Assembly: GCF_003194565.2 (NCBI RefSeq)
Contig: NZ_QICH01000001.1
Coordinates: 496,001-560,000, forward strand
Origin: Kangiella spongicola
GTDB taxonomy: Bacteria > Pseudomonadota > Gammaproteobacteria > Enterobacterales > Kangiellaceae
Direction of reading: 5' to 3'
Length of the DNA stretch: 64,000 nt
Part shown: positions 46,835 to 55,697 of the stretch, piece by piece
Layout of the letters: each line of letters starts with the position of its first letter
How positions within the stretch are numbered: position 1 is the stretch's first letter
Position numbers and translations under genes: made by a program
Notes under the pieces: generated by a model
The model's input: only the letters and a program-made list of their open reading frames with translations
Databases searched by the model: none
What the model was told of the DNA's origin: nothing

Positions 46835-47926
46835 TTGGTTATGACACAAGAAACTTCCTCAGTAAACACTGGCGACAAGCCGAAACAACGTAAAGCCGTT
46901 GCACTCATCTCTGGTGGGTTAGACTCGCTCTTAGCGGCAAAAGTCGTTCAAGAACAAGGGATCCATGTTGAAGGGATCAACTTTTATACAGGCTTTTGCG
47001 TAGAGGGACACACGCATGCAATCCGTAAAAAAGATAAGGATAAGCAAAAGCGTAATAACTCTTTGTGGGTAGCCGAACAGCTTGGTATTAAACTCCATAT
47101 TATTGATATCTCTGAAGAATACAAAGATATCGTACTAAACCCGAAGCATGGTTATGGTGCCAACCTAAACCCTTGCCTTGATTGTAAGATCTTCATGGTT
47201 AACCAAGCTCAAGCTTGGGCATGGGCGGAAGAAAACGGTTTTGACTTCATCATTACTGGTGAAGTTATTGGCCAGAGACCTAAGTCGCAACGTAAAGAAA
47301 CCATGCCAATTATTGCCCGCGAATCTGGTGCTGATGATCGCCTGTTGCGCCCACTTTGTGCCAAAAACCTTATGCCTACTCTCCCTGAGCGTGAGGGCTG
47401 GGTAAACCGCGATGAACTTTATGACTTTTCAGGCCGTAGCCGTAAGCCACAGTTTGAGCTCGCAAAAAAGTTTGGCTTCGAAGACTTTGCACAGCCAGCC
47501 GGCGGTTGTTGCTTCTTGACTGATGCAAACTACTCTAAGAAGCTTGCGGACTTATGGGATGCTCGTGGTGAGCGCCGTTATGAGCTTGATGACATTATGC
47601 TTCTTAAAGTAGGCCGTCATATTCGTCCAAAGAAAAACTTTAAATTGATAGTAAGCCGTGAGGAAGGTGAGAATAATTTCTTGCGCGGCTACAAAAAGCA
47701 ATTCACCAGCATCCATACGGTAAGTCATGGTGGGCCACTAACCTTGTTAGACGGTGATTTTGATAAAGAAGATATTAAGCTTGCCGCGCAAATAGTGGCT
47801 CGTTACTCAGGTGGTAAGAACGCAGACCAAGTCACTGTTCAAGTTGAAAATTACAAAGGAACTTCTTTTGTCATGGACGTCCCTCCTATGAGCGCTGACG
47901 AAATTAAGCAGGAGTGGCACGTATGA
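46835..47926 (+). CDS. PP-loop ATPase, MnmA/ThiI-like sulfurtransferase-related protein
   Basis: 363 residues. The N-terminal PP-loop reads ALISGGLDSLLAAKV (near residue 24), as in adenylating tRNA-thiolation and related enzymes. It has a CLDC pair in NPCLDCKIFM (about 115) and a CC pair in GGCCFLTD (about 216), possible thiol or Fe-S ligands. It is similar in style to MnmA/ThiI/TtuA proteins but is not a standard MnmA. Its stop overlaps the start of a TusA-like gene by four bases, so a persulfide relay from TusA-like protein to this enzyme is a reasonable inference. Substrate (tRNA or small molecule) unknown. Confidence 0.72.
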   Translation: MVMTQETSSVNTGDKPKQRKAVALISGGLDSLLAAKVVQEQGIHVEGINFYTGFCVEGHTHAIRKKDKDKQKRNNSLWVAEQLGIKLHIIDISEEYKDIVLNPKHGYGANLNPCLDCKIFMVNQAQAWAWAEENGFDFIITGEVIGQRPKSQRKETMPIIARESGADDRLLRPLCAKNLMPTLPEREGWVNRDELYDFSGRSRKPQFELAKKFGFEDFAQPAGGCCFLTDANYSKKLADLWDARGERRYELDDIMLLKVGRHIRPKKNFKLIVSREEGENNFLRGYKKQFTSIHTVSHGGPLTLLDGDFDKEDIKLAAQIVARYSGGKNADQVTVQVENYKGTSFVMDVPPMSADEIKQEWHV

Positions 47927-48144
47927 GCCAGAATACTTTAGATTGTCGTAACCTCTTGTGCCCTATGCCGGTTATACGCACTCAAAACGCCCTCAAAGAA
48001 CTCTCTGAGGGCGAATTGCTTGAAGTGACTTGCACAGATCCTGGAACCTTAAGCGATATCCCTACCTGGTGCAGAATTAACCATCACGAAGTCGTTTCAA
48101 CAGAAGAAAATAATCACGAAATTGTTTTTGTAATAAAAAAGTAA
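47923..48144 (+). CDS. TusA-like sulfur carrier protein
   Basis: 73-residue TusA/SirA/YedF family protein with the conserved CPMP motif (RNLLCPMPVIRTQNAL), whose Cys carries persulfide sulfur. The start ATG at 47923 overlaps the stop of the PP-loop gene (ATGA). A second Cys pair in TCTDPG and WCRIN is usual in the family. Inferred to supply sulfur to the neighbouring PP-loop enzyme. Confidence 0.85.
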   Translation: MSQNTLDCRNLLCPMPVIRTQNALKELSEGELLEVTCTDPGTLSDIPTWCRINHHEVVSTEENNHEIVFVIKK

Positions 48145-48163
48145 ATCCCTTTTTAAAGGGGAG

Positions 48164-49141
48164 TTAAGCTATCTCAACTCCCCAAGCAACAATATGCGAA
48201 TTACTTTTTAATTCTTGTTGTACGGTAATTTTTTTTCCAAATTTGTTTACAGTTTCCGCTAACTTTTCTAGTTGCTCCTTAGAAACTGCAACTTCGACTA
48301 AATCAGACATTCTTTCACGGCTTTGCTCCAGCTCGCCTTTATAACGACTTAGCTCAGCTTTAGCAGCTGATGAGCCCTGCAACTTTGCAACATGGAATAT
48401 CTTTTTTGACTGGTTTAGCGCATCTTTTAGTATATCTGGCACATTAGATCGTTCTATTCTCGATAGTAACACACCGCTTTCTTTGTTGAACAAATCCCTC
48501 ACTCGAATGGCTTTCTCATCTTTATTTAACTTTTTGGCATTTGCGGGGTTACGTAATTTGGCAAATACTGGGATCAACTGTTCAATTAGCTCAATGTAGC
48601 CAGCCTTTTCGCTAAGAATATCAATATGAGACATTTCTTCTTTAGCTACTTTCAAAAGAATTGAGTCACTATGGTGTAGGACAAGTCTTGCTTTCCCAGT
48701 GCTTTTCATTACTCTGCAAAGCTCTTTGACAACACCTGTTTCAAAAGCATACTCAACACCAAATTGGCTGGTAACTATATCAAAGGCCTCATCTAAATAG
48801 GGTAAAGCATTAACATCAGTTTCATAATCCATTGAAACATTCTTACTAACTTCTACAAATCTGTCGGCAACTATCTCTTGATCAATAGCGGCAATATCTG
48901 CGCCAGTATATAAAGACAAGCCATGTTTCTTATTTTTTTGTAGTTTAATTAACTGAGCAATTACATCGCCCTTTCCTGTACATAGGTCAAGCACACTGCT
49001 CGTCTCGTTCAACATTTTTTCAGTATCAGCCCAGAAGTTATTTATCTCTGAGTCTTGGGCTTTAACCCCTGCACTACAGGAGTCTATTTGATTTTCGGTC
49101 CAATATTTTGTCCAGTTAGTTTGTCGTTGTTTCTTGTTCAT
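48164..49141 (-). CDS. SAM-dependent methyltransferase (class I), function unknown
   Basis: 325 residues. A Rossmann methyltransferase domain (about 45-175) has motif I VLDLCTGKGDVI and a motif IV-like DIVTSQFGVEYAF. The C-terminal third is helical, probably a coiled coil (about 240-300). The gene is AT-rich next to its neighbours. It is a lone minus-strand gene between the PP-loop/TusA pair (convergent) and the TonB receptor terminator. Substrate unknown. Confidence 0.7.
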   Translation of the reverse strand: MNKKQRQTNWTKYWTENQIDSCSAGVKAQDSEINNFWADTEKMLNETSSVLDLCTGKGDVIAQLIKLQKNKKHGLSLYTGADIAAIDQEIVADRFVEVSKNVSMDYETDVNALPYLDEAFDIVTSQFGVEYAFETGVVKELCRVMKSTGKARLVLHHSDSILLKVAKEEMSHIDILSEKAGYIELIEQLIPVFAKLRNPANAKKLNKDEKAIRVRDLFNKESGVLLSRIERSNVPDILKDALNQSKKIFHVAKLQGSSAAKAELSRYKGELEQSRERMSDLVEVAVSKEQLEKLAETVNKFGKKITVQQELKSNSHIVAWGVEIA

Positions 49142-49154
49142 TATTTTTCTCTTT

Positions 49155-49188
49155 ATAAAAAAGAAGGGCGAATAAATTCGCCCTTCTT
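49155..49188 (-). terminator. Terminator of the TonB receptor gene
   Basis: Perfect 13-bp stem AAGAAGGGCGAAT (49161-49173) with ATTCGCCCTTCTT (49176-49188) and, on the minus strand, a following T-run. It begins about 24 bases after the receptor stop. Confidence 0.85.
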
Positions 49189-49211
49189 GGTCTTGCTTAA
49201 AGCTCTAAATA

Positions 49212-51941
49212 TTAGAAGCTTTGAGTGTACTGAACGTACGTGTAGCGACCATAGCCGTCGTATAGACCGTAGTTATAGTCACGACCATCGTAACCCACTA
49301 ATGTAGGTAGTTTTTCGCCAACGTTTTGTACACCTACAGTGATACGACCGTCCCAAGGAGCAGTGTAGTTCACCTGTACGTCATGCGTAGTCCAAGTACC
49401 AACTGCAGTAGCATCTTCACCGTTTGCATCAATAACGTTAGTATTTAATGCGAACTGGAAGTCTCCAATCATGTACTGGTTACGTAACTGTGCACGGTAC
49501 TCAGGAAGACTTGCGATACCAACTAGGTCTTCACCACCGTTGATGCTGTAGTCATTAATGTAACTGATTTGCAATGTAGAATCTAATACACCACCACCTA
49601 AGTCAAAGCGTGTGTGCATGTTCCAGTCGATGTTGCTAGTTTCTAAATCACCTTCGTTACCAGAACCACGTACTAGGCTAGTAATAACCTGACACGTTTG
49701 AGTAGTATCAACACTACAAGGCTGTGCTTCACGTGTTACCGTGAACGTACTGTCTATTGGACGTGGATCGTAGTTTGCTCCGCCTGGTTGATATGAAGCA
49801 TAACGAGGGTCTGTGCTACCAGCAAACGTTTGTGTACCGTTTCTGTTTACAACAGTTTGAGCAGAGAACTGAACGATACGGTCTTCAATTTCGATTGAAG
49901 AGAAATCTAAGGACATATCGAACCAATCAGTTGGTTGCCATACGATACCAAATGCATACTGCTCAGACTGCTCTGACGTCAGGTTTGGATTTGAAATTGA
50001 CAGACCATTGATTTGACACTCTTCAGTACGGTCATCAACTAATACATCGCACGAATCTGGGTCAGCGATTGAGTCAGCTGAGAATGCTGGCTTTTGAGTT
50101 AAGATGTCCAATGTTGGTGCACGGAAACCTTGGCCCCAAGAAGCACGTAACGTTAACTCGTCAGTTGGTTGATAACGCATACCAACTTTTGGCGAGAAGT
50201 CACTACCGTAATCAGAGTAGCTATCGTAACGACCCGCTAGTGAAACTTCGAAGTTATCTGCGAAAGGCATTAATGTTTCGAAGTACATAGCGTTTACACT
50301 ACGACCACCGCCTGCTGAGTTACCAGCAGAACCACCAACTAGACCAGCTTCAGACTGTGAATCATACAGATCTTGGTAGTACTCTTCACGACGTTCAGCA
50401 CCAATAAACATCTGCATAGAACCACCGTCTAGGTCCATGATGTCAAATGCAACAGATGCATAAACTTCATCGATGTTGAAGTCACTTTCACGTGAGGTAG
50501 TTACAGCTGAGCCAGAAAGTACATTTGCTGGGTTAGCAGATGGTTGTTGTACGTTGTAACCATAATAATAAGAATTAGGATCGAACGTACTTGTGTTATC
50601 ACCGTAAGTAGCGTAACCAGGGTTGAAATCATTTACAAATGTCCAAGCAGTTTGAGCCGCTAAGTAACCGTTACCGATTTCTTTTGTGCTGTTACGAACA
50701 CGACGAGCACCAAAGTCAACTTCAGCGTTGCCTACGAAACCAGTCGCGCCAACTAGGAAATCATAGTTAGTGTTATTAACTGTATTGTCACGGTTACCCA
50801 CTGCTGCAAAACGGTGCCAGATATCTACATCTCGTTGAGCGCCAACTACAGAAGCGTCATATGCAACTGCGTTAGGGTTGTTCGGGTCGTAGTACCATGC
50901 GTTAGGGTTAGTTGGGTTGTTGTAGCTGTTAGCATCAATTACTAAATCACTATAGTAGAAAGTGCTATCAGGAACTGGAGCATAACGACCGAAAGATGTC
51001 GTCTTATTTACACTAGCATTACTGTAAAGTTCCCAGTCATCGTTAATTTGGTGTGTACCTTTCAAGAAGATCGACTCATTCTCGTTAGATGCTTCGTTCG
51101 CGTTAGTCGCGTTGAAGTTGTAACGACAAACAGTACCATCTAAGTAAAAGTTTTCTTCGCCACAGGCTCCTGGTATTCCTTCAAAGTTGAAAGAGTTAGG
51201 GTCTGTGAAGTTCGCACCAAATACTGATGCACCTGCGTCCACCCAAGGGAAGTCACGTTCGAAAATGATTTCACGCTTGTTCCAAGATACGCCTGCTAAT
51301 AAGCTAGTAGTACCGTCTGAAGAACCGAATAAAGCGTGGCCAGACTCACGGTCACCGCCGTCTGCAGGTACGCTTACGCCACCCTTACTAACCATTAACT
51401 CAGCACCGTTGTAGTCTTGACGTGTAATAACGTTTACAACACCACCGATTGCATCAGAACCGTATACAGCTGATGCACCGTCTGTTAATACTTCGATACG
51501 CTCAATCGCACCTAGTGGGATTGAGTTCAAATCTTGACCTTGACCAGTAGATGGAGAGTGCGTCAAACGACGACCATCGATCAATACTAGAGTACGGCCA
51601 GAACCGATACCACGTAAATCGATAGTTGAAACACCCTGTGCTGAACTACCAGATTGTGGACGTAATGAACCTGCGCTGTTGAACGTTAGTTCACGCATTA
51701 ATTCTGCTGCTGATAAAGCACCAGATAATTCAATTGTTTCACGGTCAATTACTGTAATTGGGTTAGCGCCTTCAACGTCTGAACGCTTTAAACGTGAACC
51801 TGTTACAACAATTTTCTCTGCCTGAGCGCCTTCTTCTTCGTCTGCAGCGAAAGAAGCTGGAGCGCTAACAGCTAGAGAAGCAGCAAAACCGCTATATAAA
51901 GCGACTTTTACAGCTTTAGCTATCATTGTCTTGTTAGTCAT
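49212..51941 (-). CDS. TonB-dependent outer-membrane receptor
   Basis: 909 residues. Signal peptide (about 1-32), a TonB-box-like EKIVVTGSRL, a plug domain (about 50-165) with LRGIGSGRTLVLIDGRR and YGSDAIGGVVNVITR, then a 22-strand-type beta-barrel that ends in aromatic Phe (YVQYTQSF). It lacks an N-terminal signalling domain. This receptor style is common in peptide- or oligosaccharide-using marine bacteria; the ligand is not readable. Divergent from glnA across 429 bases. Confidence 0.93.
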   Translation of the reverse strand: MTNKTMIAKAVKVALYSGFAASLAVSAPASFAADEEEGAQAEKIVVTGSRLKRSDVEGANPITVIDRETIELSGALSAAELMRELTFNSAGSLRPQSGSSAQGVSTIDLRGIGSGRTLVLIDGRRLTHSPSTGQGQDLNSIPLGAIERIEVLTDGASAVYGSDAIGGVVNVITRQDYNGAELMVSKGGVSVPADGGDRESGHALFGSSDGTTSLLAGVSWNKREIIFERDFPWVDAGASVFGANFTDPNSFNFEGIPGACGEENFYLDGTVCRYNFNATNANEASNENESIFLKGTHQINDDWELYSNASVNKTTSFGRYAPVPDSTFYYSDLVIDANSYNNPTNPNAWYYDPNNPNAVAYDASVVGAQRDVDIWHRFAAVGNRDNTVNNTNYDFLVGATGFVGNAEVDFGARRVRNSTKEIGNGYLAAQTAWTFVNDFNPGYATYGDNTSTFDPNSYYYGYNVQQPSANPANVLSGSAVTTSRESDFNIDEVYASVAFDIMDLDGGSMQMFIGAERREEYYQDLYDSQSEAGLVGGSAGNSAGGGRSVNAMYFETLMPFADNFEVSLAGRYDSYSDYGSDFSPKVGMRYQPTDELTLRASWGQGFRAPTLDILTQKPAFSADSIADPDSCDVLVDDRTEECQINGLSISNPNLTSEQSEQYAFGIVWQPTDWFDMSLDFSSIEIEDRIVQFSAQTVVNRNGTQTFAGSTDPRYASYQPGGANYDPRPIDSTFTVTREAQPCSVDTTQTCQVITSLVRGSGNEGDLETSNIDWNMHTRFDLGGGVLDSTLQISYINDYSINGGEDLVGIASLPEYRAQLRNQYMIGDFQFALNTNVIDANGEDATAVGTWTTHDVQVNYTAPWDGRITVGVQNVGEKLPTLVGYDGRDYNYGLYDGYGRYTYVQYTQSF

Positions 51942-52256
51942 AAATTCCTACCTATAGATAAGTTGGTAAATTTTCTTTGTTGTACCAAGTCCATTTTTCG
52001 CCTCCCACAAAGAAGGGGCCATGGCGAAATACAGCCTTGGAGTATGCTATAGGTACCACATTAAAATTAGCCGGTCAACAAAATTTACATTTTAATGCTT
52101 TAAAGCGGAACCTAATCAGATTTTGTTAAACACTTGTTTTTATTAGATTTTATTTTTAATAAGTTGCATTAAAAACAGCGAACAGCTGTTTATTTAATAA
52201 GCAGCAATACACCCATGATTTCTAATCCATTTCATTATTATTATTCACGTCGAGCC
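51942..52256. other. AT-rich divergent spacer between TonB receptor and glnA
   Basis: About 315 bases with no credible gene. It should contain the receptor promoter on its left part; I could not assign a clear -10/-35 or operator there. The right part leads to the NtrC-type site of glnA at 52257. Confidence 0.5.
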
Positions 52257-52271
52257 GCACCATTTTGGTGC
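52257..52271. promoter_or_regulatory. NtrC-type binding site upstream of glnA
   Basis: GCACCATTTTGGTGC, a perfect inverted repeat (GCACCA, 3-base centre, TGGTGC) that matches the enterobacterial NtrC consensus. It is about 100 bases before the glnA ATG and about 60 bases before a TATAAT box. Confidence 0.85.
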
Positions 52272-52323
52272 AACGACTTGTTTTAGAAGGCATCTTATTC
52301 ATAGTTTTAATTCATCGCCTTGT

Positions 52324-52329
52324 TATAAT
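52324..52329 (+). promoter_or_regulatory. Candidate sigma-70 -10 box of glnA
   Basis: Perfect TATAAT, 42 bases before the glnA ATG. No good -35 is present 16-18 bases upstream, in line with an activator-dependent promoter. No sigma-54 -24/-12 (GG-N10-GC) was found between the NtrC site and the gene. Confidence 0.55.
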
Positions 52330-52370
52330 GACGCCAGTTTCAATTCAATCTTATTTCGGGGTGTGATCCA

Positions 52371-53780
52371 ATGTCAGTTGACAATGTTTTGAAGATGATC
52401 GAAGAGTACGACGTTAAATTTGTTGATTTACGTTTTACGGATACTAAAGGGAAAGAGCAGCACGTGACTATTCCAGCACGCGTGGTAGATGAAGATTTAC
52501 TATCTGATGGTAAGATGTTTGACGGATCTTCTATTGCCGGCTGGAAAGGTATTAACGAGTCAGACATGGTTCTTATGCCAGACACTGAAACAGCTCTTAT
52601 CGATCCTTTCTACGAAGACACGACCATGTTGCTTCGTTGCGATATCTTAGAGCCTGCAACGATGACTGGTTACGACCGTGACCCACGTTCTGTTGCACGT
52701 CGTGCCGAAGAGTATTTAAAGTCTACAGGTATTGCTGACTCTGCTTTTTTTGGGCCAGAGCCTGAGTTCTTCATTTTTGAAGACGTTAAGTTCAAAACGG
52801 ATATTAGCGGCTCATCGTATAAAATTGACGATCCTGAAGCTGCTTGGAACTCTGATAAAGACTATGAAGGTGGCAACACTGCACACCGCCCGCGCGTGAA
52901 AGGTGGTTACTTCCCAGTTCCTCCTGTCGATTCATCGCAAGATTTACGCTCACAAATGTGTCTTGTTTTAGAGAGCATGGGGCAAGTTATCGAAGCGCAC
53001 CACCACGAAGTTGGTACAGCTGGCCAGAACGAAATTGCCACTCAGTTTAACTCTTTAGTAAAAAAAGCAGACGAGACTCAAATCCTAAAGTACGTTGTTC
53101 ATAACGTCGCTCATGCTTATGGCAAAACGGCAACATTCATGCCAAAACCACTAGCAGGCGATAATGGCTCTGGCATGCACGTTCATATGTCACTGGCCAA
53201 AGAAGGTACAAACATCTTCGCTGGCGACAAATACGCAGGCTTATCAGAAGAAGCGTTATACTTCGTTGGTGGTATCATTAAGCACGCCAAAGCTCTTAAC
53301 GCGCTAACCAACCCTTCCACCAACTCATACAAACGATTGGTTCCAGGGTTTGAAGCTCCGGTGATGCTTGCTTACTCAGCAAAGAACCGTTCCGCTTCTA
53401 TTCGTATCCCGCACGTTAACAGCGCTAAAGCGCGCCGTATCGAAGCTCGCTTCCCTGATCCGATGGCAAACCCTTACCTAGCCTTCGCAGGCCTTATGAT
53501 GGCCGGTTTAGACGGTATTCAGAACAAGGTTCACCCTGGCGATGCCATGGATAAAGATTTATACGACTTGCCGGCTGAAGAAGCTCTATCTATTCCTCAA
53601 GTTGCGGGCTCGTTAGAAGAAGCTCTTAATGAGCTAGATCAGGATCGCGAATTCTTAACTCGTGGTGGCGTTTTCTCTGATGACATGATCGATGCTTATA
53701 TCGCCTTAAAGCGTGGTGATGTTGAGCTATTGAAAATGACACCGTCACCAGTTGAATTCGACTTATATTACAGTCTGTAA
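52371..53780 (+). CDS. glnA: Glutamine synthetase, type I
   Basis: ATP-dependent synthesis of glutamine from glutamate and ammonia, 469 residues, the E. coli length. It has [26 protein letters not shown], the HVHMSL catalytic segment and NRSASIRIP. The adenylylation loop [13 protein letters not shown] keeps the Tyr that is modified by GlnE, so GSI-beta-type control is expected. GGGGTG ribosome-binding site. Its promoter carries an NtrC-type site. Confidence 0.98.
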   Translation: MSVDNVLKMIEEYDVKFVDLRFTDTKGKEQHVTIPARVVDEDLLSDGKMFDGSSIAGWKGINESDMVLMPDTETALIDPFYEDTTMLLRCDILEPATMTGYDRDPRSVARRAEEYLKSTGIADSAFFGPEPEFFIFEDVKFKTDISGSSYKIDDPEAAWNSDKDYEGGNTAHRPRVKGGYFPVPPVDSSQDLRSQMCLVLESMGQVIEAHHHEVGTAGQNEIATQFNSLVKKADETQILKYVVHNVAHAYGKTATFMPKPLAGDNGSGMHVHMSLAKEGTNIFAGDKYAGLSEEALYFVGGIIKHAKALNALTNPSTNSYKRLVPGFEAPVMLAYSAKNRSASIRIPHVNSAKARRIEARFPDPMANPYLAFAGLMMAGLDGIQNKVHPGDAMDKDLYDLPAEEALSIPQVAGSLEEALNELDQDREFLTRGGVFSDDMIDAYIALKRGDVELLKMTPSPVEFDLYYSL

Positions 53781-53811
53781 TTTAGTCGCAGTTATTATTA
53801 GCTATATTGCT

Positions 53812-53837
53812 AAGCCCGGCACAGCCCGGGCTTTTTT
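53812..53837 (+). terminator. Terminator after glnA
   Basis: AAGCCCGG (53812-53819), loop, CCGGGCTT (53826-53833), T-run. About 32 bases after the glnA stop. Confidence 0.85.
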
Positions 53838-53899
53838 ATTTTGACACTACAATCACAGTTTTAGATACTAGAGGGAGTGTTTAACTCAAAGGAAACCCC

Positions 53900-54475
53900 A
53901 TGAAGTCATTATTGGTGACAATTGTTTCGTTACTTGCCCTAAGCTGCGGCTCTATAGCTACTTCTGCTAAAGAAACGGTAATGTATAAAAAAATAGATAA
54001 AGATGGCAATGTGGTGTTTACCGACAAACCAATTCCAGGCTCAAAACCTATCACTGTCAAAACAGACGTCAATGTGGTTTCTACCCCCAAGCCAGCATAC
54101 AAAGCGCCGACAATAAGTGATTCATCAGAAGAAGATGATGATGAAAAAAAGTTTAAGTATGAGGTTCTTGCCATTGATACACCTAAGAATGACGAGGGTA
54201 TTAGAGCTAACGACGGTAGAATTAATGTTATAGTTGCTGTCACTCCTAATCTAAGGCCAAACCATAGCGTACAGCTCAAGCTGGACGGTAATAATGTAGG
54301 CCAAGCGCAGAAAATTCCTTACTTTAACCTAACAGAAGTTGAACGCGGCACTCATCAGCTGCAGGCTATGATTATTGACGATGATAGTGGCGAGACCGTT
54401 CAATCTTCAGACGCTATTAGCTTCCACGCGCTTATTGCCTCACGTCTCAATCAAAATAGACGTAAGAAACGTTAA
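53900..54475 (+). CDS. DUF4124-domain secreted protein
   Basis: 191 residues with a signal peptide (about 1-22), then an N-terminal DUF4124 domain (VMYKKIDKDGNVVFTDKPIPGSK) and a C-terminal beta-rich segment (about 85-175). Role unknown, location periplasmic. DUF4124 genes are frequently found between glnA and ntrB in gammaproteobacteria, so the position is expected. Confidence 0.82.
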   Translation: MKSLLVTIVSLLALSCGSIATSAKETVMYKKIDKDGNVVFTDKPIPGSKPITVKTDVNVVSTPKPAYKAPTISDSSEEDDDEKKFKYEVLAIDTPKNDEGIRANDGRINVIVAVTPNLRPNHSVQLKLDGNNVGQAQKIPYFNLTEVERGTHQLQAMIIDDDSGETVQSSDAISFHALIASRLNQNRRKKR

Positions 54476-54497
54476 TCATCCAATAGCGCTTTCACGC

Positions 54498-54512
54498 GCA
54501 CCAAAATGGTGC
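54498..54512. promoter_or_regulatory. NtrC-type binding site upstream of ntrB
   Basis: GCACCAAAATGGTGC, a perfect inverted repeat of the NtrC consensus type. It ends 17 bases before a TATAAT box and therefore covers the -35 position, where binding should repress, as in the E. coli glnL promoter. Confidence 0.85.
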
Positions 54513-54529
54513 ATGCCAGTTGATACTGC

Positions 54530-54535
54530 TATAAT
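54530..54535 (+). promoter_or_regulatory. Candidate sigma-70 -10 box of ntrBC
   Basis: Perfect TATAAT, 37 bases before the ntrB ATG. The -35 position (54507-54512, TGGTGC) lies within the NtrC-type site. Confidence 0.6.
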
Positions 54536-54572
54536 GCCTTTTTGAATCTTGCACCTTTGAGCAGCATTGCCT

Positions 54573-55697
54573 ATGCGTTTTCAGCGCCTTTTAGATAACT
54601 TATCGACCTCAATCATTCTTTTTGATGCTCACGGGCGTTTTCAATACTTAAATCAGGCCGCCGAAAAGTCCTTTAACACCAGCAACAAGGTGCTAAAAGG
54701 TAAGCGCTATAGTTACTTTATTGCCAGTAACAGTTTGCCGTTAACCGAAATTCTCGAAGCGCTTCGCCAGAATGGTCAATTTGTACAAGACAATATTCAG
54801 CTACAGCTACTCAATGGTAAAGAGCTTTCCGTTGATATCTCTGGTCACTGGTTTATGGCGGATGAGCCTTATTTGTTAGTAGAGTGGCAAAGCTCCCAGC
54901 GCTTCCGTAGCCGTAGCTTTGCACAAGGCTTGTCTAAACAAACACAAGTCAGCGAACGGCTATTACAAAATCTAGCGCATGAAATTAAAACGCCCTTAAG
55001 CGGTATTCGTGGCGCTGCACAGTTGCTCAGTCAAGAAACCACCGCAAGCAACGTTCCGCAGGATGTAAGACAAGGGATTGGCGAGCTAAGTACCATTATC
55101 CAGAAAGAAACAGAACGTTTAACCAACCTTGTTAATCGCATGTTGCTCTCTACCCAGAAAGCGACGCGTGTCATGATGAATATCCATGAAACCACCGAGC
55201 AGGTTCTCGACTTATGCCAGCTAAACCTGCCGAGCAATATAACCCTGAGTCGAGACTATGACCCTAGTCTCCCTGAGTTTATGTGCGCGCCAGACTCGGT
55301 CTACCAAGCTATTTTGAACATTACCCAGAACGCCATAGAAGCTTGTCATGAGCAGGCCGACGCAACCATAGTCTTACGCACACGGGCGCTACCAAGGCAC
55401 ACTATTGGCGAAACCCAGTACCCGTTAACGCTTTGCGTACAGGTTGAAAATAACGGGCCAGCTATTGATCCTCAATTAGAGCCCAACATTTTCTTCCCGT
55501 TAATAAGCGGCAAAAGCAGCAGTGGTCTCGGGCTTGGGATTGCGCAAAGCCTTATTCAGCAGCAACAGGGGCTAATTGAATTTAGCAGTAACGCCGATAG
55601 AACATGTTTCAGCATTTACCTGCCCGTCATCCCGAAAGAAAAGCATCAGACGACTGAGGGTACTTCAACTCATCAACTGGGATTACAAGATGACTAA
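54573..55697 (+). CDS. glnL: NtrB (GlnL) nitrogen sensor histidine kinase
   Basis: Cytoplasmic sensor kinase that phosphorylates NtrC under nitrogen limitation, 374 residues. A PAS domain (about 5-110) precedes the HisKA box LAHEIKTPLSGIRGAAQLL with the phospho-His, then the ATPase domain with NAIEACHEQ (N box) and GLGLGIAQSLI (G box). All catalytic parts are present. The start at 54573 is two codons inside the longest frame. It overlaps the ntrC-like gene by eight bases. Confidence 0.93.
   Translation: MRFQRLLDNLSTSIILFDAHGRFQYLNQAAEKSFNTSNKVLKGKRYSYFIASNSLPLTEILEALRQNGQFVQDNIQLQLLNGKELSVDISGHWFMADEPYLLVEWQSSQRFRSRSFAQGLSKQTQVSERLLQNLAHEIKTPLSGIRGAAQLLSQETTASNVPQDVRQGIGELSTIIQKETERLTNLVNRMLLSTQKATRVMMNIHETTEQVLDLCQLNLPSNITLSRDYDPSLPEFMCAPDSVYQAILNITQNAIEACHEQADATIVLRTRALPRHTIGETQYPLTLCVQVENNGPAIDPQLEPNIFFPLISGKSSSGLGLGIAQSLIQQQQGLIEFSSNADRTCFSIYLPVIPKEKHQTTEGTSTHQLGLQDD

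Noticed and set aside
48145-48163. Terminator between the TusA-like gene and the methyltransferase
   Set aside because: CCCTTT/AAGGGG can pair but the stem is weak and lacks a clear T-run; too uncertain to list.
52272-52370. Sigma-54 promoter for glnA
   Set aside because: No GG-N10-GC pattern was found between the NtrC-type site and the ATG; a TATAAT is present instead.
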